A DNA stretch of 64,000 bases from Arthrobacter sp. 31Y (GCF_000526335.1 NZ_JAFW01000001.1:372001-436000), one strand, 5' to 3'; counted from the stretch's first letter, positions 34,001-41,541 are shown. Numbers and translations are program-made. The notes: generated by a model from the sequence alone, not told the origin.

Positions 34001-34476
34001 GCAAAGCAGTCCTCGACCCGGCCAGCGGAAGCCGCATGTTCTATTTCGACAAGGAGGACGAGCGCGTCCTATTCGGTGACATCCGTTCAGAGCAGCACGT
34101 TCTCTGCGACGGACGAGCCTTGAATATCAACCCCGATGCGATGACGGACTTCCGGGCGATGCCGTTCCCGGATGGATCATTCAGTGTTGTGGTGTTCGAT
34201 CCTCCACACCTTGTTCGGGCTGGACGGAAGTCATGGCAGGCGGCAAAGTACGGGCAGCTCAACGCCGAGACTTGGAGGGAGGACCTGCGAGCTGGTTTCG
34301 CTGAGTGCTTCCGAGTCCTGAAACCTGAAGGCGTTCTGATTTTCAAGTGGAACGAGATCCAGATTCCCGTCTCGGAGATCCTGGCGCTTACTGAGCAGAA
34401 GCCGTTGATCGGACACAAGAGCGGGAAGCAATCCAAGACGCACTGGATCACCTTCCTGAAAGTAGGTGCAGCATGA
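33997..34476 (+). CDS. Class I SAM-dependent methyltransferase (DNA MTase-like)
   Basis: 159 residues. LDPASGSRMFYFD (motif I region, about 6-18), VVVFDPPHLV (DPPH catalytic loop, about 65-74) and FRVLKPEGVLIFKWNEIQI (about 108-126). The DPPH catalytic motif is of the N6-adenine/N4-cytosine amino-methyltransferase type. Very short, so without its own large target-recognition domain. Second methylase of the same operon. Confidence 0.75.
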   Translation: MSKAVLDPASGSRMFYFDKEDERVLFGDIRSEQHVLCDGRALNINPDAMTDFRAMPFPDGSFSVVVFDPPHLVRAGRKSWQAAKYGQLNAETWREDLRAGFAECFRVLKPEGVLIFKWNEIQIPVSEILALTEQKPLIGHKSGKQSKTHWITFLKVGAA

Positions 34477-34790
34477 CGGCAAGGGATGATTCGGTGGCGA
34501 TCCTGCATGGCAGCGCTGATAACTCGCTGCGGTGGGTGTGGTTGTCGAAGAAGTCCGGCACGATCACGATTGCAAGGGTGGACCGTGGAGGGTTCTTCTT
34601 CAGTGACTTCGGCGCACCCGGCAGCCAGGACATCGCCGCATCGCTCCCCCGGCTCTGGTCCTCCCAGCTCGCCGGGGTGAACCTGTCCGGCCACGCCACG
34701 CACCACCTCGCCCCGCCCAGCATGCAGTCCATCGAACCCATACCCAAGGCGGAAGTCATCGACCCTTGCAAGACCGAGGCAATGTTCTGA
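34473..34790 (+). CDS. Phage protein, unknown, 105 aa
   Basis: ATGA-coupled to the methyltransferase; TGATG overlap with the next gene. Beta-rich N-terminal half (RWVWLSKKSGTITIARVDRGGFFFSDFG), polar C-terminus. No motif recognised. Confidence 0.55.
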   Translation: MTARDDSVAILHGSADNSLRWVWLSKKSGTITIARVDRGGFFFSDFGAPGSQDIAASLPRLWSSQLAGVNLSGHATHHLAPPSMQSIEPIPKAEVIDPCKTEAMF

Positions 34791-35032
34791 TGGCCGCCGT
34801 TACATGGGATGAGCGCGGTCACGTGTTGACGTGGCTGGAACAGAAGCACGGCGGCAATTGGGAGGTTGTCGCACGAGCTACTGGGGACACCATCATGGTC
34901 CGGCAACGGCCGTCCGTGGAGGTTGTTCAAGCTGTCGTGAAGGCGCACTTCCTGCTCCGCGACGACATCAACCTATCCGCCTGGGCCACCCACAAGGCTG
35001 GCCCCCAAACCCAGGACATCACCCCGCTTTAG
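34790..35032 (+). CDS. Phage protein, unknown, 80 aa
   Basis: Start at the TGATG overlap at 34,790. Trp/His-rich soluble protein (HVLTWLEQKHGGNWEVVARATGDTIMVRQRPS). Last gene before a hairpin and the replication gene. No family recognised. Confidence 0.55.
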   Translation: MAAVTWDERGHVLTWLEQKHGGNWEVVARATGDTIMVRQRPSVEVVQAVVKAHFLLRDDINLSAWATHKAGPQTQDITPL

Positions 35033-35054
35033 GGGTCATTGTTTTGCCCTCGTA

Positions 35055-35092
35055 GACGCGTGACAGACGCCAGAAATCGCCTGTCACGCGTC
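35055..35092 (+). other. Perfect 12-bp hairpin before replication gene
   Basis: GACGCGTGACAG (35,055-35,066) and its complement (35,081-35,092) around a 14-nt loop, 30 nt upstream of the replication gene start. No T-run. May control the replication operon at RNA level or be a binding palindrome. Confidence 0.65.
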
Positions 35093-35121
35093 ACGGTCTC
35101 AACGAAAGGTCACACATAACC

Positions 35122-35613
35122 ATGGCTGGCGACTACGCGCAGATTCGTCGCGATATTTGGGGGGATTCGGACTGGACTGACCTGTCCCCCATGGCCCAGT
35201 GGCTGTACTGGGTAATCATCACGGACCCGAAAATCGAACTCACAGGGGTAGCTGACTGGCGCCCGAAACGGATGCTCAAGAAGGCCCAGGCAGTCACTGT
35301 TGACCTCTTCGAAGCGGCCGCCGATGAGCTGCAGGAGAAAGCTTTCATCGTTGTGGATGAGGACACGGAAGAGGTCATGATCCGCACCTACGTGAAGCAT
35401 GACGACCTCCTCAAGTCCCCGAACATGGGCAGGGCCATCGCACGTCTCTACCCCACGATCGCGTCCAAAACACTCCGCGGTGTACTCGTTCACGAGCTCC
35501 ACAAACTGAGGGATGAGCAACCGGATTTGAAGGGTTTCCCACCCCTGAATCAGGTCATGATGAACGCCCGAATTGATGCACGGGAACTCATCGCCGAACG
35601 GGTCGCAGCATGA
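35122..35613 (+). CDS. Replication initiation-like protein
   Basis: 163 residues. The opening YAQIRRDIWGDSDWTDLSPMAQWLYWVIITDP with VADWRPKRML and a following winged-helix-like section (VDLFEAAADELQEKAFIVVDEDTEEVMIRTYVKHDDLLKSPN) is the pattern of replication-initiation (DnaD/phage replisome organiser N-terminal-like) proteins in actinophages. A 12-bp tandem repeat array starts 29 bases after its end, which fits an initiator-origin pair. ATGA overlap with the next gene. Confidence 0.65.
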   Translation: MAGDYAQIRRDIWGDSDWTDLSPMAQWLYWVIITDPKIELTGVADWRPKRMLKKAQAVTVDLFEAAADELQEKAFIVVDEDTEEVMIRTYVKHDDLLKSPNMGRAIARLYPTIASKTLRGVLVHELHKLRDEQPDLKGFPPLNQVMMNARIDARELIAERVAA

Positions 35614-35933
35614 ACACGAACCCATCGGTAAAGGGATCGGGGAACCCATCCACAAACCCTTCCACAAACCCGTCCCCGAACCCATCCACAAACAGTTACC
35701 CAAACCCATGGGACAACCCATCCAACTGGGAACAGCAACCCTTTACCGATCCCTTCGGTAAACCCATCGGGGAACCCATGCCCCACACCAAGCACCTAAC
35801 ACCTAGCAACCATCAACCATCACCCTGGCAGCCATCAACCCAGAATCGTCACCTAAGTAGACGTGAGCGCGAGAAGCCAAATTCCAGCCACGACCATCAA
35901 GGCCAAAACCACGATCCCAAGGAGGCACCATGA
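35610..35933 (+). CDS. Asn/Pro/Ser/Thr repeat protein over iteron array, 107 aa
   Basis: ATGA-coupled to the replication gene. Residues 11-40 are an N-P-S-T-type tetrapeptide run (NPSTNPSTNPSPNPSTN), directly due to the DNA repeats. The rest is polar and disordered, with a charged C-terminus. It may be a coding sequence passing through an origin, or the translation may be incidental. Confidence 0.45.
   Translation: MNTNPSVKGSGNPSTNPSTNPSPNPSTNSYPNPWDNPSNWEQQPFTDPFGKPIGEPMPHTKHLTPSNHQPSPWQPSTQNRHLSRREREKPNSSHDHQGQNHDPKEAP
35624..35750. repeat. 12-bp tandem repeats with flanking inverted repeat, putative origin
   Basis: Seven 12-bp units from 35,642 to 35,725 (GAACCCATCCAC, AAACCCTTCCAC, AAACCCGTCCCC, GAACCCATCCAC, AAACAGTTACCC, AAACCCATGGGA, CAACCCATCCAA). 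The block is bracketed by a perfect 12-bp inverted repeat, ATCGGTAAAGGG (35,624-35,635) and its complement (35,739-35,750). Similar AACCCATC pieces continue to about 35,780. Location right behind the replication gene suggests iterons. Confidence 0.6.
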
Positions 35934-36199
35934 GCCCCCAAGCCAAGACCCGCCGCAACTACTTCCAGAGCATCACCGTGGACGTCGACATCGACGAGAG
36001 CGTCCTCGAGGAAAACGGCTACCACCACGAAGAAGACTGCCCCTCCACAGCCCAGGCCGACGAGGAAGACCGCGATCTCGAATTCAACCTCCGTCAGATG
36101 TCCGACTGGCACGACCGCGCCCACGGACTCAGCCTCTGGTCCAGCTGCATGATCGAACCCTGCCGAGTCCTGGCACCCAGCTTCAGGACCACAGCATGA
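35930..36199 (+). CDS. Phage protein, unknown, 89 aa
   Basis: ATG overlapping the previous stop. Acidic, with HHEEDCPSTAQADEEDRDLEFNL and single Cys residues. Coupled by ATGA to the next gene. No family recognised. Confidence 0.5.
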   Translation: MSPQAKTRRNYFQSITVDVDIDESVLEENGYHHEEDCPSTAQADEEDRDLEFNLRQMSDWHDRAHGLSLWSSCMIEPCRVLAPSFRTTA

Positions 36200-36321
36200 C
36201 CCCGGCTCAAATCCGGGCAGTCATCGAAGCCACCAAACGCCGAACACTCCTGGAAGCAGCCGAAGAAATCCCTCACCCCGAAGCAGCCAAATGGCTCCGA
36301 GCGAAAGCAGACCAGAAATGA
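36196..36321 (+). CDS. Phage protein, unknown, 41 aa
   Basis: ATGA start and ATGA end in the coupled series. Helical (IRAVIEATKRRTLLEAAEEI), possibly a small coiled coil. Confidence 0.5.
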   Translation: MTPAQIRAVIEATKRRTLLEAAEEIPHPEAAKWLRAKADQK

Positions 36322-36605
36322 CCACCCAGACCCTCCCCGTAGGGGCCACCAACCACCACACAGAAGCGACCCTCAAAGCCCGCCACAAGGAAGCGTTGGA
36401 CATCTTCGAGGCGTGGTGTGACAGGTGCCGTGTTGCTGGTGGTTCGGACTTGCGGGCGGCTGAGTTGCAGCGTGATGAGGCGTGGGATTGGGTCGTCCGC
36501 ACGAAGACTGATCTGGACTTGTACCGGTCGGTGGTGTGTGTGCGGGGCACTGTGGCGGGCTGGACGGCTCCGCATGGCCGTCGTGGGGTGATTGGACATG
36601 GGTGA
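36318..36605 (+). CDS. Phage protein, unknown, 95 aa
   Basis: Start at the ATGA overlap. Helical middle (ATLKARHKEALDIFEAWCDRCRVAGGSDLRAAELQRDEAWDWVVRT). Overlaps the RusA gene by 8 nt. No family recognised. Confidence 0.5.
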   Translation: MTTQTLPVGATNHHTEATLKARHKEALDIFEAWCDRCRVAGGSDLRAAELQRDEAWDWVVRTKTDLDLYRSVVCVRGTVAGWTAPHGRRGVIGHG

Positions 36606-37095
36606 TACTTTGAGGCCGTCAGAAACGCATTCAGGAGGTTTGTTGGACGTTCAGGAGTTGCCGCTGTTCGAGATCGGCCCGGGGGGCGTGGGGCCGTGGC
36701 GGGTGGTTGTGCCGGCCCCGGTAGTGAAGCCCGTGCGGAAGCGGAAGACCGGGAAGGTGGTCCAGCGGAAGCCGTGGCTGAACTCGAATGACCGAGACCA
36801 TTGGCGGGTTACGCATCCGATCACGGCGAACTGGCGGGCTAACGCAGCCGAAGCAGCGAAAGCTGCAGGACTACCCACAGGGCTTGCCAGAGTCAGGATC
36901 ACGGCGCACGTGGTGAAGGCCAGGGCCGGTGACTACGACGCCGGGAACTACTACCCTACCGCCAAAGCCGTCGTGGACGGGCTCATCGACCATGGCATGT
37001 GCGTGGATGACAACAACCGCTACGTCGAAGGCCCATTCCTCCACCCGGGCGGCAAAGGCGAACCCGCCCTCGTCCTCACGATTGAAGCCATTTGA
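36598..37095 (+). CDS. rusA: RusA-like Holliday junction resolvase
   Basis: 165 residues from the ATG at 36,598. RusA features: LNSNDRDHWRVTHPITANWR (about 61-80), then RARAGDYDAGNYYPTAKAVVDGLIDHGMCVDDNNRYV (about 103-140) with the conserved Asp residues (GDYDAGN, the Asp before GLID, and DDN). Dimeric enzyme that cuts Holliday junctions left by recombination-dependent replication, a natural partner for YqaJ/RecT. Confidence 0.85.
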   Translation: MGDTLRPSETHSGGLLDVQELPLFEIGPGGVGPWRVVVPAPVVKPVRKRKTGKVVQRKPWLNSNDRDHWRVTHPITANWRANAAEAAKAAGLPTGLARVRITAHVVKARAGDYDAGNYYPTAKAVVDGLIDHGMCVDDNNRYVEGPFLHPGGKGEPALVLTIEAI

Positions 37096-37123
37096 CCGCG
37101 CCCACCGAAACGCATCACAGTTG

Positions 37124-37206
37124 TTGAACTGGCATTTACAATAGGGTAGGCTGGGAGAACCATCCCGGCCACGCGGACTGCAATCCCCGCCGGACCACGA
37201 AAAGGA
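37124..37206 (+). promoter_or_regulatory. Second early promoter with conserved leader
   Basis: TTGAAC (37,124-37,129), 17-bp spacer, TAGGCT (37,147-37,152). The leader repeats the 27.7-kb one: GGACTGCAATCCC (37,175-37,187) inside a CCGGC/GCCGG hairpin, then CACGAAAAGGA (37,196-37,206) before the start codon. Confidence 0.7.
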
Positions 37207-37215
37207 CAAAAGACC

Positions 37216-37548
37216 ATGAGCGACCCAGTCGAAATGACCGCCGGAGCTGACACCCTCGCATGGGACATCTTCCGCGCAGACAACGCCAATATCCCCGAGG
37301 ACGAGCTCCGGGCAGGATTCCCAGCCGAGGCCGAGTACGCAATCAACATCGCCAAGCAGCTCCGGGCCGCCGGCTACCTACGTGCGGCGCCCGTCTTTGA
37401 GGAGACCCTGACAAATGACGGCACCCACGAACTAACCATCTCCTCGGACTGTGACGGCAGCAATGTCGTCTACTGGAAGCGGACACCGAAGATGGTCGCT
37501 GAAATCCCGGCCAGCCCGTGGTTCGCCATCGGTGAGGGCCAGGCATGA
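37216..37548 (+). CDS. Phage protein, unknown, 110 aa
   Basis: First gene behind the 37.1-kb promoter. DTLAWDIFRADNANIPEDELRAGFPAEAEYAINIAKQLRAAGYL is typical of anonymous Arthrobacter phage early proteins. ATGA overlap downstream. Confidence 0.55.
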   Translation: MSDPVEMTAGADTLAWDIFRADNANIPEDELRAGFPAEAEYAINIAKQLRAAGYLRAAPVFEETLTNDGTHELTISSDCDGSNVVYWKRTPKMVAEIPASPWFAIGEGQA

Positions 37549-37832
37549 GCACCTTGCGTGAGGTCCTTGAAGCGCGGGCGAACAGCGGTCACGGCGTTGT
37601 CACCCACACCGAGCTACGCCAGATCCTCGCTGCGTATGGTGAGCAAACGGATGCCATCAAGGCCGAGGCCCTGCGTGAAGCCGCTGCGGAGATCGCCCGT
37701 CTGAAGCAGATCGGCCGCACACCTCACAACCAGTGCTCCCGCGAAGAGCTGGACGCCTACTACCCCTACGCGCAGAGCGAACCCAACACATGGCTACGGG
37801 CACGCGCCGATGCACTGGAGGCCCAGCCATGA
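37545..37832 (+). CDS. Phage protein, unknown, 95 aa
   Basis: ATGA-coupled. Helical, with EALREAAAEIARL and a conserved-looking end TWLRARADALE, a motif that recurs in small actinophage genes. No function known. Confidence 0.55.
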   Translation: MSTLREVLEARANSGHGVVTHTELRQILAAYGEQTDAIKAEALREAAAEIARLKQIGRTPHNQCSREELDAYYPYAQSEPNTWLRARADALEAQP

Positions 37833-38008
37833 AGGGCACGGTCCCGATCATAACGTGCGATTCCGAGTACGGGTGCGACACGTGGGAAATCGACCACTGG
37901 GAAATGGTCGTCATGAACTGGCGCGAGCTGACGCCGGGATGGAAGTACGACCCCTACAACAGCGGCGCGGACATGTTCTGCCCGAAGCACGCAGAGGGAG
38001 CCGAATGA
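37829..38008 (+). CDS. Small acidic protein with Cys pair, 59 aa
   Basis: ATGA start. CDSEYGCDTWEIDHWEMVVMNWRELTPGWKY then MFCPKH: four Cys/His groups suggest zinc binding. ATGA into the next gene. Confidence 0.5.
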   Translation: MKGTVPIITCDSEYGCDTWEIDHWEMVVMNWRELTPGWKYDPYNSGADMFCPKHAEGAE

Positions 38009-38130
38009 CCACGGCTCAGCGTCTCGCCCAACTCACCACGACGTGCCCGCACCTCGCCCGGAACCTGGGCCTACTCCCACCCGAACAACTCCAAACCATC
38101 CTCACAGAGAAGGACCAGCCGCATGAGTGA
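38005..38130 (+). CDS. Phage protein, unknown, 41 aa
   Basis: Begins at the ATGA overlap; its stop overlaps the next gene by 8 nt. Leu-rich helical (LAQLTTTCPHLARNLGLLPPEQLQTIL). No family recognised. Confidence 0.45.
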   Translation: MTTAQRLAQLTTTCPHLARNLGLLPPEQLQTILTEKDQPHE

Positions 38131-38347
38131 GCAGAACCAACACTTCGAGCAGGCCAAGAGCAGGCTCCGCAACGGCACCCCTAACGAGGTGGCCCGGGCA
38201 CAGGCTGAGGCCACCCTCGCCCTCGCTCACGAGCAGCGAACCACCAACCTCATCGCCCTGCTTGATGCTGGACACTCCACCGCCCAAATCGCGGGTGTGG
38301 ACTACGAAGCAGTGGCCGACCAGATCAAGGAAAGGCTGGGCCTCTGA
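38123..38347 (+). CDS. Phage protein, unknown, 74 aa
   Basis: Helical, with PNEVARAQAEATLALAHEQRTTNLIALLDAG. ATG shared with the previous stop; the last base of its stop is the first of the next ATG. No motif. Confidence 0.5.
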   Translation: MSEQNQHFEQAKSRLRNGTPNEVARAQAEATLALAHEQRTTNLIALLDAGHSTAQIAGVDYEAVADQIKERLGL

Positions 38348-38859
38348 TGTCTGATATCGCGTCCTTGTTGCAGCCCCTGAAAGACCGACTCGCCGCAGCC
38401 ACACCCGGACCGTGGGAGTTCGAAGGCACCGAGATAGTCAACGAACCTGACTACGCGAGCAAGAACCCCGAGCCGTTTACGCAGGTCATGGAGTGTGACG
38501 TTGCCTGTGGCTCCTACTGCTACGGCGGCACAGCCAACCTGACCATCAGCCCGGAAAACCGTTCGCTGATCCAACACGCCCCCACGGATCAGGCCAAGCT
38601 CATCGCAGCCATAGAAGCCGTGGCCGAACTACACGTGCCTGTGGTCATTTACGAGGTTGACCCTGTGAACGGGACATGGGTCTATGCGGATGACGAGCGC
38701 AAGGTGCTGACAAGGCTTTGCCAAGCGTGCACTCCCGCGTCCATCCTCGATGACATTGATGAGGGTGAGTACGACGGCGGCGGATCGGACCATGACGTGC
38801 ACTGGCCCTGCCCCACGGTTGCCGCCCTCACCCAGGCGTTGGGTGGTGACACGGCATGA
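38347..38859 (+). CDS. Phage protein, unknown, 170 aa
   Basis: SLLQPLKDRLAAATPGPWEFEGTEIVNEPDY near the start, then Cys-rich CDVACGSYCYG, and an NRSLIQHAPTDQAKLIAAIEAV segment, all typical of a widespread actinophage family in which a short ATPGPW motif is followed by a helix; no known function. Confidence 0.6.
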   Translation: MSDIASLLQPLKDRLAAATPGPWEFEGTEIVNEPDYASKNPEPFTQVMECDVACGSYCYGGTANLTISPENRSLIQHAPTDQAKLIAAIEAVAELHVPVVIYEVDPVNGTWVYADDERKVLTRLCQACTPASILDDIDEGEYDGGGSDHDVHWPCPTVAALTQALGGDTA

Positions 38860-38963
38860 GGTTCCTTTGCGCTATCGGTCTGCACCTTTACCCGCGCTAC
38901 GTCAACGCCTACACACAAGCACCCGCGCCCGTGAGGTGCGAACGATGCGGGAAGGCAGCATGA
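38856..38963 (+). CDS. Small Cys-containing protein, 35 aa
   Basis: ATGA start and ATGA end. CAIGLHLYPRYVNAYTQAPAPVRCERCGKAA includes a C-terminal CxxC pair; resembles tiny zinc-binding phage peptides. Confidence 0.45.
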   Translation: MRFLCAIGLHLYPRYVNAYTQAPAPVRCERCGKAA

Positions 38964-39220
38964 ATACGGAAAGCATCCTCCAACGCGAAGAGACCAGGGC
39001 ACGAGCCAACGGGCTCATCAGCCCCTCAGGCATGCGGTCCGGATCCGTGGATGGTCACCGTGCACTCATCGAAGCGCCGAAGACGTCCCGCCGCCGCTGC
39101 CACTGCGGGTGCGGGAACCGTGCCACGCACACCGGACTTGGCGACGGGATAGCCCTCATGATGGGCTGCGAACTCAGCGTCCGCCGCTGGGTCCGAGACG
39201 GCCACGGGAGGAAAGCATGA
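38960..39220 (+). CDS. Small zinc-finger-like protein, 86 aa
   Basis: Begins at an ATGA overlap. RRCHCGCGNRATHTGLGDGIALMMGCELSVRRWVRDG: three closely spaced Cys plus His and a later Cys indicate a treble-clef-like metal site. Function unknown. Confidence 0.55.
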   Translation: MNTESILQREETRARANGLISPSGMRSGSVDGHRALIEAPKTSRRRCHCGCGNRATHTGLGDGIALMMGCELSVRRWVRDGHGRKA

Positions 39221-39552
39221 GCCGGGAGGAAGCCGCCGCGAAGGCGATCCATCAGCACCACTGGGGCGACAACATGGAGAACCGCCCAACCGAGACGAAG
39301 GCCCTCTACCGGGAACGGGCTAAGGCCGCTCTAGCTGCTGCTGATGCTCATGATGCCGCCAACGGTGTGCACCGGGTAACCCTAGACGAAGCCACCGTGG
39401 AACGGGTAACGGAGTCTGTCTGGCCGTTCGCCACAGCGCACTACCTTCAGGCGTACGGAGAAACCCAGGATGAGGCACAAGCACGCGGCCTGCGAGAGCG
39501 CCAGCTAATTGTCCGGGCTGTGCTGGCTGCCGCCGTCAAGGAGGGGCAATGA
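39217..39552 (+). CDS. Phage protein, unknown, 111 aa
   Basis: ATGA-coupled. AAKAIHQHHWGDN and helical middle ERAKAALAAADAHDAAN resemble small actinophage proteins of unknown function; C-terminus LIVRAVLAAAVKEG. Confidence 0.5.
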   Translation: MSREEAAAKAIHQHHWGDNMENRPTETKALYRERAKAALAAADAHDAANGVHRVTLDEATVERVTESVWPFATAHYLQAYGETQDEAQARGLRERQLIVRAVLAAAVKEGQ

Positions 39553-39881
39553 AGATCACGTCCGAGCAGTGGGCCGTGCACCGGCGCAAGGAAACCGAAT
39601 TGCTGTTCGAGTTCCTGAAGCGTGAGACCGAGGCGCAGTCCCGTGAGCGCGGCCACTACTGCGGGCACCAGTTCACGATCAGTGTTACCAGCCGAGGCCA
39701 CTACGGACTACTGGACGAAACCGGAAGGATCGCCAGGTGCGACGACGCGGACTGGGACGGCGAGCCCTTCACGATCACTGTCCGAGCGCACGACCTGCAA
39801 GCCGCCCTCTTACGGGCAGCGTCGCACAGCCTGAACGACTGGCAATGGGAAGGCCACGACGAGGAAACCACCAATGAGTGA
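39549..39881 (+). CDS. Phage protein, unknown, 110 aa
   Basis: ATGA-coupled. FEFLKRETEAQSRERGHYCGHQFTISVTSRGHYGLLDETGRIARCDD: mixed alpha/beta, one possible Cys/His site. No family recognised. Confidence 0.5.
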   Translation: MKITSEQWAVHRRKETELLFEFLKRETEAQSRERGHYCGHQFTISVTSRGHYGLLDETGRIARCDDADWDGEPFTITVRAHDLQAALLRAASHSLNDWQWEGHDEETTNE

Positions 39882-40173
39882 AGTTTTGGCGTGGCCGAAC
39901 CCTCACGAGATGGAATACAGCATCCAACTGGAGCTCGACGGGTACTACTGGGACTGGGACCTAGGCGGGCAGAAGTGGTTCCCGCTGGAAACGATCCTCC
40001 ACCAGCAGAAGGAACTCGCCAAACCCATCTGGCTGCATCTCGGGTATCGCGTGATCGAGCGCCGCAAAGCCGGACCGCCCCGGGTAGTCAGCCCGGACCA
40101 ACTCAAAGACGCTGTACGCCTGGCATACCCGGAAGCACCACGACCCTTCGAATCAGCGAGGAAACCCCGATGA
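39874..40173 (+). CDS. Phage protein, unknown, 99 aa
   Basis: Overlaps the previous gene by 8 nt. Trp/Tyr-rich N-terminus (LDGYYWDWDLGGQKWFPLETILHQQKELAKPIWLHLGYRVIERR). No motif. Confidence 0.5.
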   Translation: MSEVLAWPNPHEMEYSIQLELDGYYWDWDLGGQKWFPLETILHQQKELAKPIWLHLGYRVIERRKAGPPRVVSPDQLKDAVRLAYPEAPRPFESARKPR

Positions 40174-40481
40174 GTGACGTGATTGAGATGCTGTACCGGC
40201 TCCGGGACATGGCAGGCCGGGCCGCTGACAAGCTGCGTGTGGAGGTTGAGGCAGGGCAGGAGGTTCTGGCCCGCCTGGACCAGTTCTCCAAGGAGTGCGA
40301 GGACGGCGCCCAGCTACTCGCATCCAGCGATCTGCACCCGGGGTGGAACGCCAACGTCCCTGATGCAAGCGGGCTCATCAGGAGCAAACCCAAACCGGTA
40401 CCGGTCCCCTGCCGGTATTGCGCGGACAGCCCATGCACCTGCCCCGTGGTTGCTGAGGATGACGACACCGTTGACGCCTGA
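40170..40481 (+). CDS. Phage protein with C-terminal Cys cluster, 103 aa
   Basis: ATGA start. N-terminal 50 residues are coiled-coil-like (MLYRLRDMAGRAADKLRVEVEAG), C-terminus PCRYCADSPCTCP with four Cys, a probable metal knot. Confidence 0.5.
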   Translation: MSDVIEMLYRLRDMAGRAADKLRVEVEAGQEVLARLDQFSKECEDGAQLLASSDLHPGWNANVPDASGLIRSKPKPVPVPCRYCADSPCTCPVVAEDDDTVDA

Positions 40482-40485
40482 CCTT

Positions 40486-40629
40486 ATGCCCGGCATGGGT
40501 GCCGACAATGCGTGGGTGAGGCGCACCAACACGTACCCCGGATGCAGCTGCCCACCATGGCGGTACAACCCACAACACCCAAAACCCACCACGCCCGACT
40601 GCCCACAACACGGAACGGAACAAGCATGA
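40486..40629 (+). CDS. Small Cys-rich protein, 47 aa
   Basis: Starts five bases after the previous stop. TYPGCSCPPWRYNPQHPKPTTPDCPQH holds three Cys and two His, likely metal-binding. ATGA overlap into the next gene. Confidence 0.45.
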   Translation: MPGMGADNAWVRRTNTYPGCSCPPWRYNPQHPKPTTPDCPQHGTEQA

Positions 40630-41060
40630 AAGTCAACGAGCTCAACGGCACGCACATCGGGCAGCAGTTCAAACTGACCCACCGCGGCGCGACCGTCATC
40701 GACACGCTCATCGGCATCGAACACGAAGCCGAGATCGTCTACGACCGCATCATCGGCAGCGACGAACCAGAACGCACACCAGGCCAGAGACGGACAGGAC
40801 TCACATTCCTCCAATCAGGCAGATACGGAACCGTGAACCCGGACAAGATCGACGTGGAGCTTGTGGACGGCGGCCCCGCATCAACGCCCGAACAGCACCG
40901 GCTGATCGAGGACCACAACACCGACCCCAGATGCGCTTGCGGCTGGGGACCAGAACACATGTGGCCACGCCAAACCCCAGCCACCCGCCAAGACGGCCGC
41001 GAAATGGTCCGCCACCACATCCACGCAGCAGACGCCCAAGCAAAGGCCACCAATGAGTGA
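40626..41060 (+). CDS. Phage protein, unknown, 144 aa
   Basis: ATGA start. Beta-rich domain (LNGTHIGQQFKLTHRGATVIDTLIGIEHEAEIVYD) followed by CACGWGPEHMW and a His-rich helix at the end. Overlaps the next gene by 8 nt. No family recognised. Confidence 0.5.
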   Translation: MKVNELNGTHIGQQFKLTHRGATVIDTLIGIEHEAEIVYDRIIGSDEPERTPGQRRTGLTFLQSGRYGTVNPDKIDVELVDGGPASTPEQHRLIEDHNTDPRCACGWGPEHMWPRQTPATRQDGREMVRHHIHAADAQAKATNE

Positions 41061-41337
41061 CCTCATAGGGTTCCTGGAAGCCCGCATCGCGGAAGACGAG
41101 CGCAGGGCCAGCTACGTTCGCGAATATGGTGACGCTGCCGCCGCAGGACTCTTCAGCCCTGACCGTGCTATTGCTGAGTGCGAGGCGAAACGGGCGATCG
41201 TAGATGCCGCCTCTGGATACTCACCGGAATTGGAGCACGGTGACAACGGAGAGTGGGCGTTCGACGTGACCCTCAAAGCCCTCGCCGCTGTCTACTCCGA
41301 CCACCCCGACTACCAGCAGGAATGGGGCGCCCTTTGA
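41053..41337 (+). CDS. Small protein with DUF6221-like pattern, 94 aa
   Basis: DLIGFLEARIAEDERRASYVREYG at the start and DAASGYSPELE...DVTLKALAAVYSDHPDYQQEWG at the end match a widespread actinophage/streptomycete family of unknown role (I associate it with DUF6221). Last gene of the early operon. Confidence 0.65.
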   Translation: MSDLIGFLEARIAEDERRASYVREYGDAAAAGLFSPDRAIAECEAKRAIVDAASGYSPELEHGDNGEWAFDVTLKALAAVYSDHPDYQQEWGAL

Positions 41338-41354
41338 CGAACGCCCCTGCACCG

Positions 41355-41489
41355 CTACTCGTTCATACGGCGGATAAGCTCGGCGACGAACCGCGCCCAC
41401 CATTCAGGCGCGTTCTCGGCCAGCTTCCCGACGAGGACCGCCCAGAACGCGGACTTGACGACGGCCCTGTGTTTGGGTTTGTGCGACAT
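41355..41489 (-). CDS. Possible small minus-strand protein, 44 aa
   Basis: From the ATG at 41,489: a basic start (SHKPKHRAVVKSAF) then an amphipathic helix (LVGKLAENAPEWWARFVAELIRRM). It lies in a gap without a plus-strand gene, and SD-like AAAAGG is about 13 nt upstream. Uncertain. Confidence 0.35.
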   Translation of the reverse strand: MSHKPKHRAVVKSAFWAVLVGKLAENAPEWWARFVAELIRRMNE

Positions 41490-41541
41490 GACAACCACCA
41501 ACCTTTTGTTGGACTGATGTGTCCGCCACACCCCTGAACGC

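Noticed and set aside
35624..35780. Possible CRISPR array
   Set aside because: Repeats are contiguous 12-mers without spacers, so an iteron-like array fits better. No CRISPR array was seen in the window.
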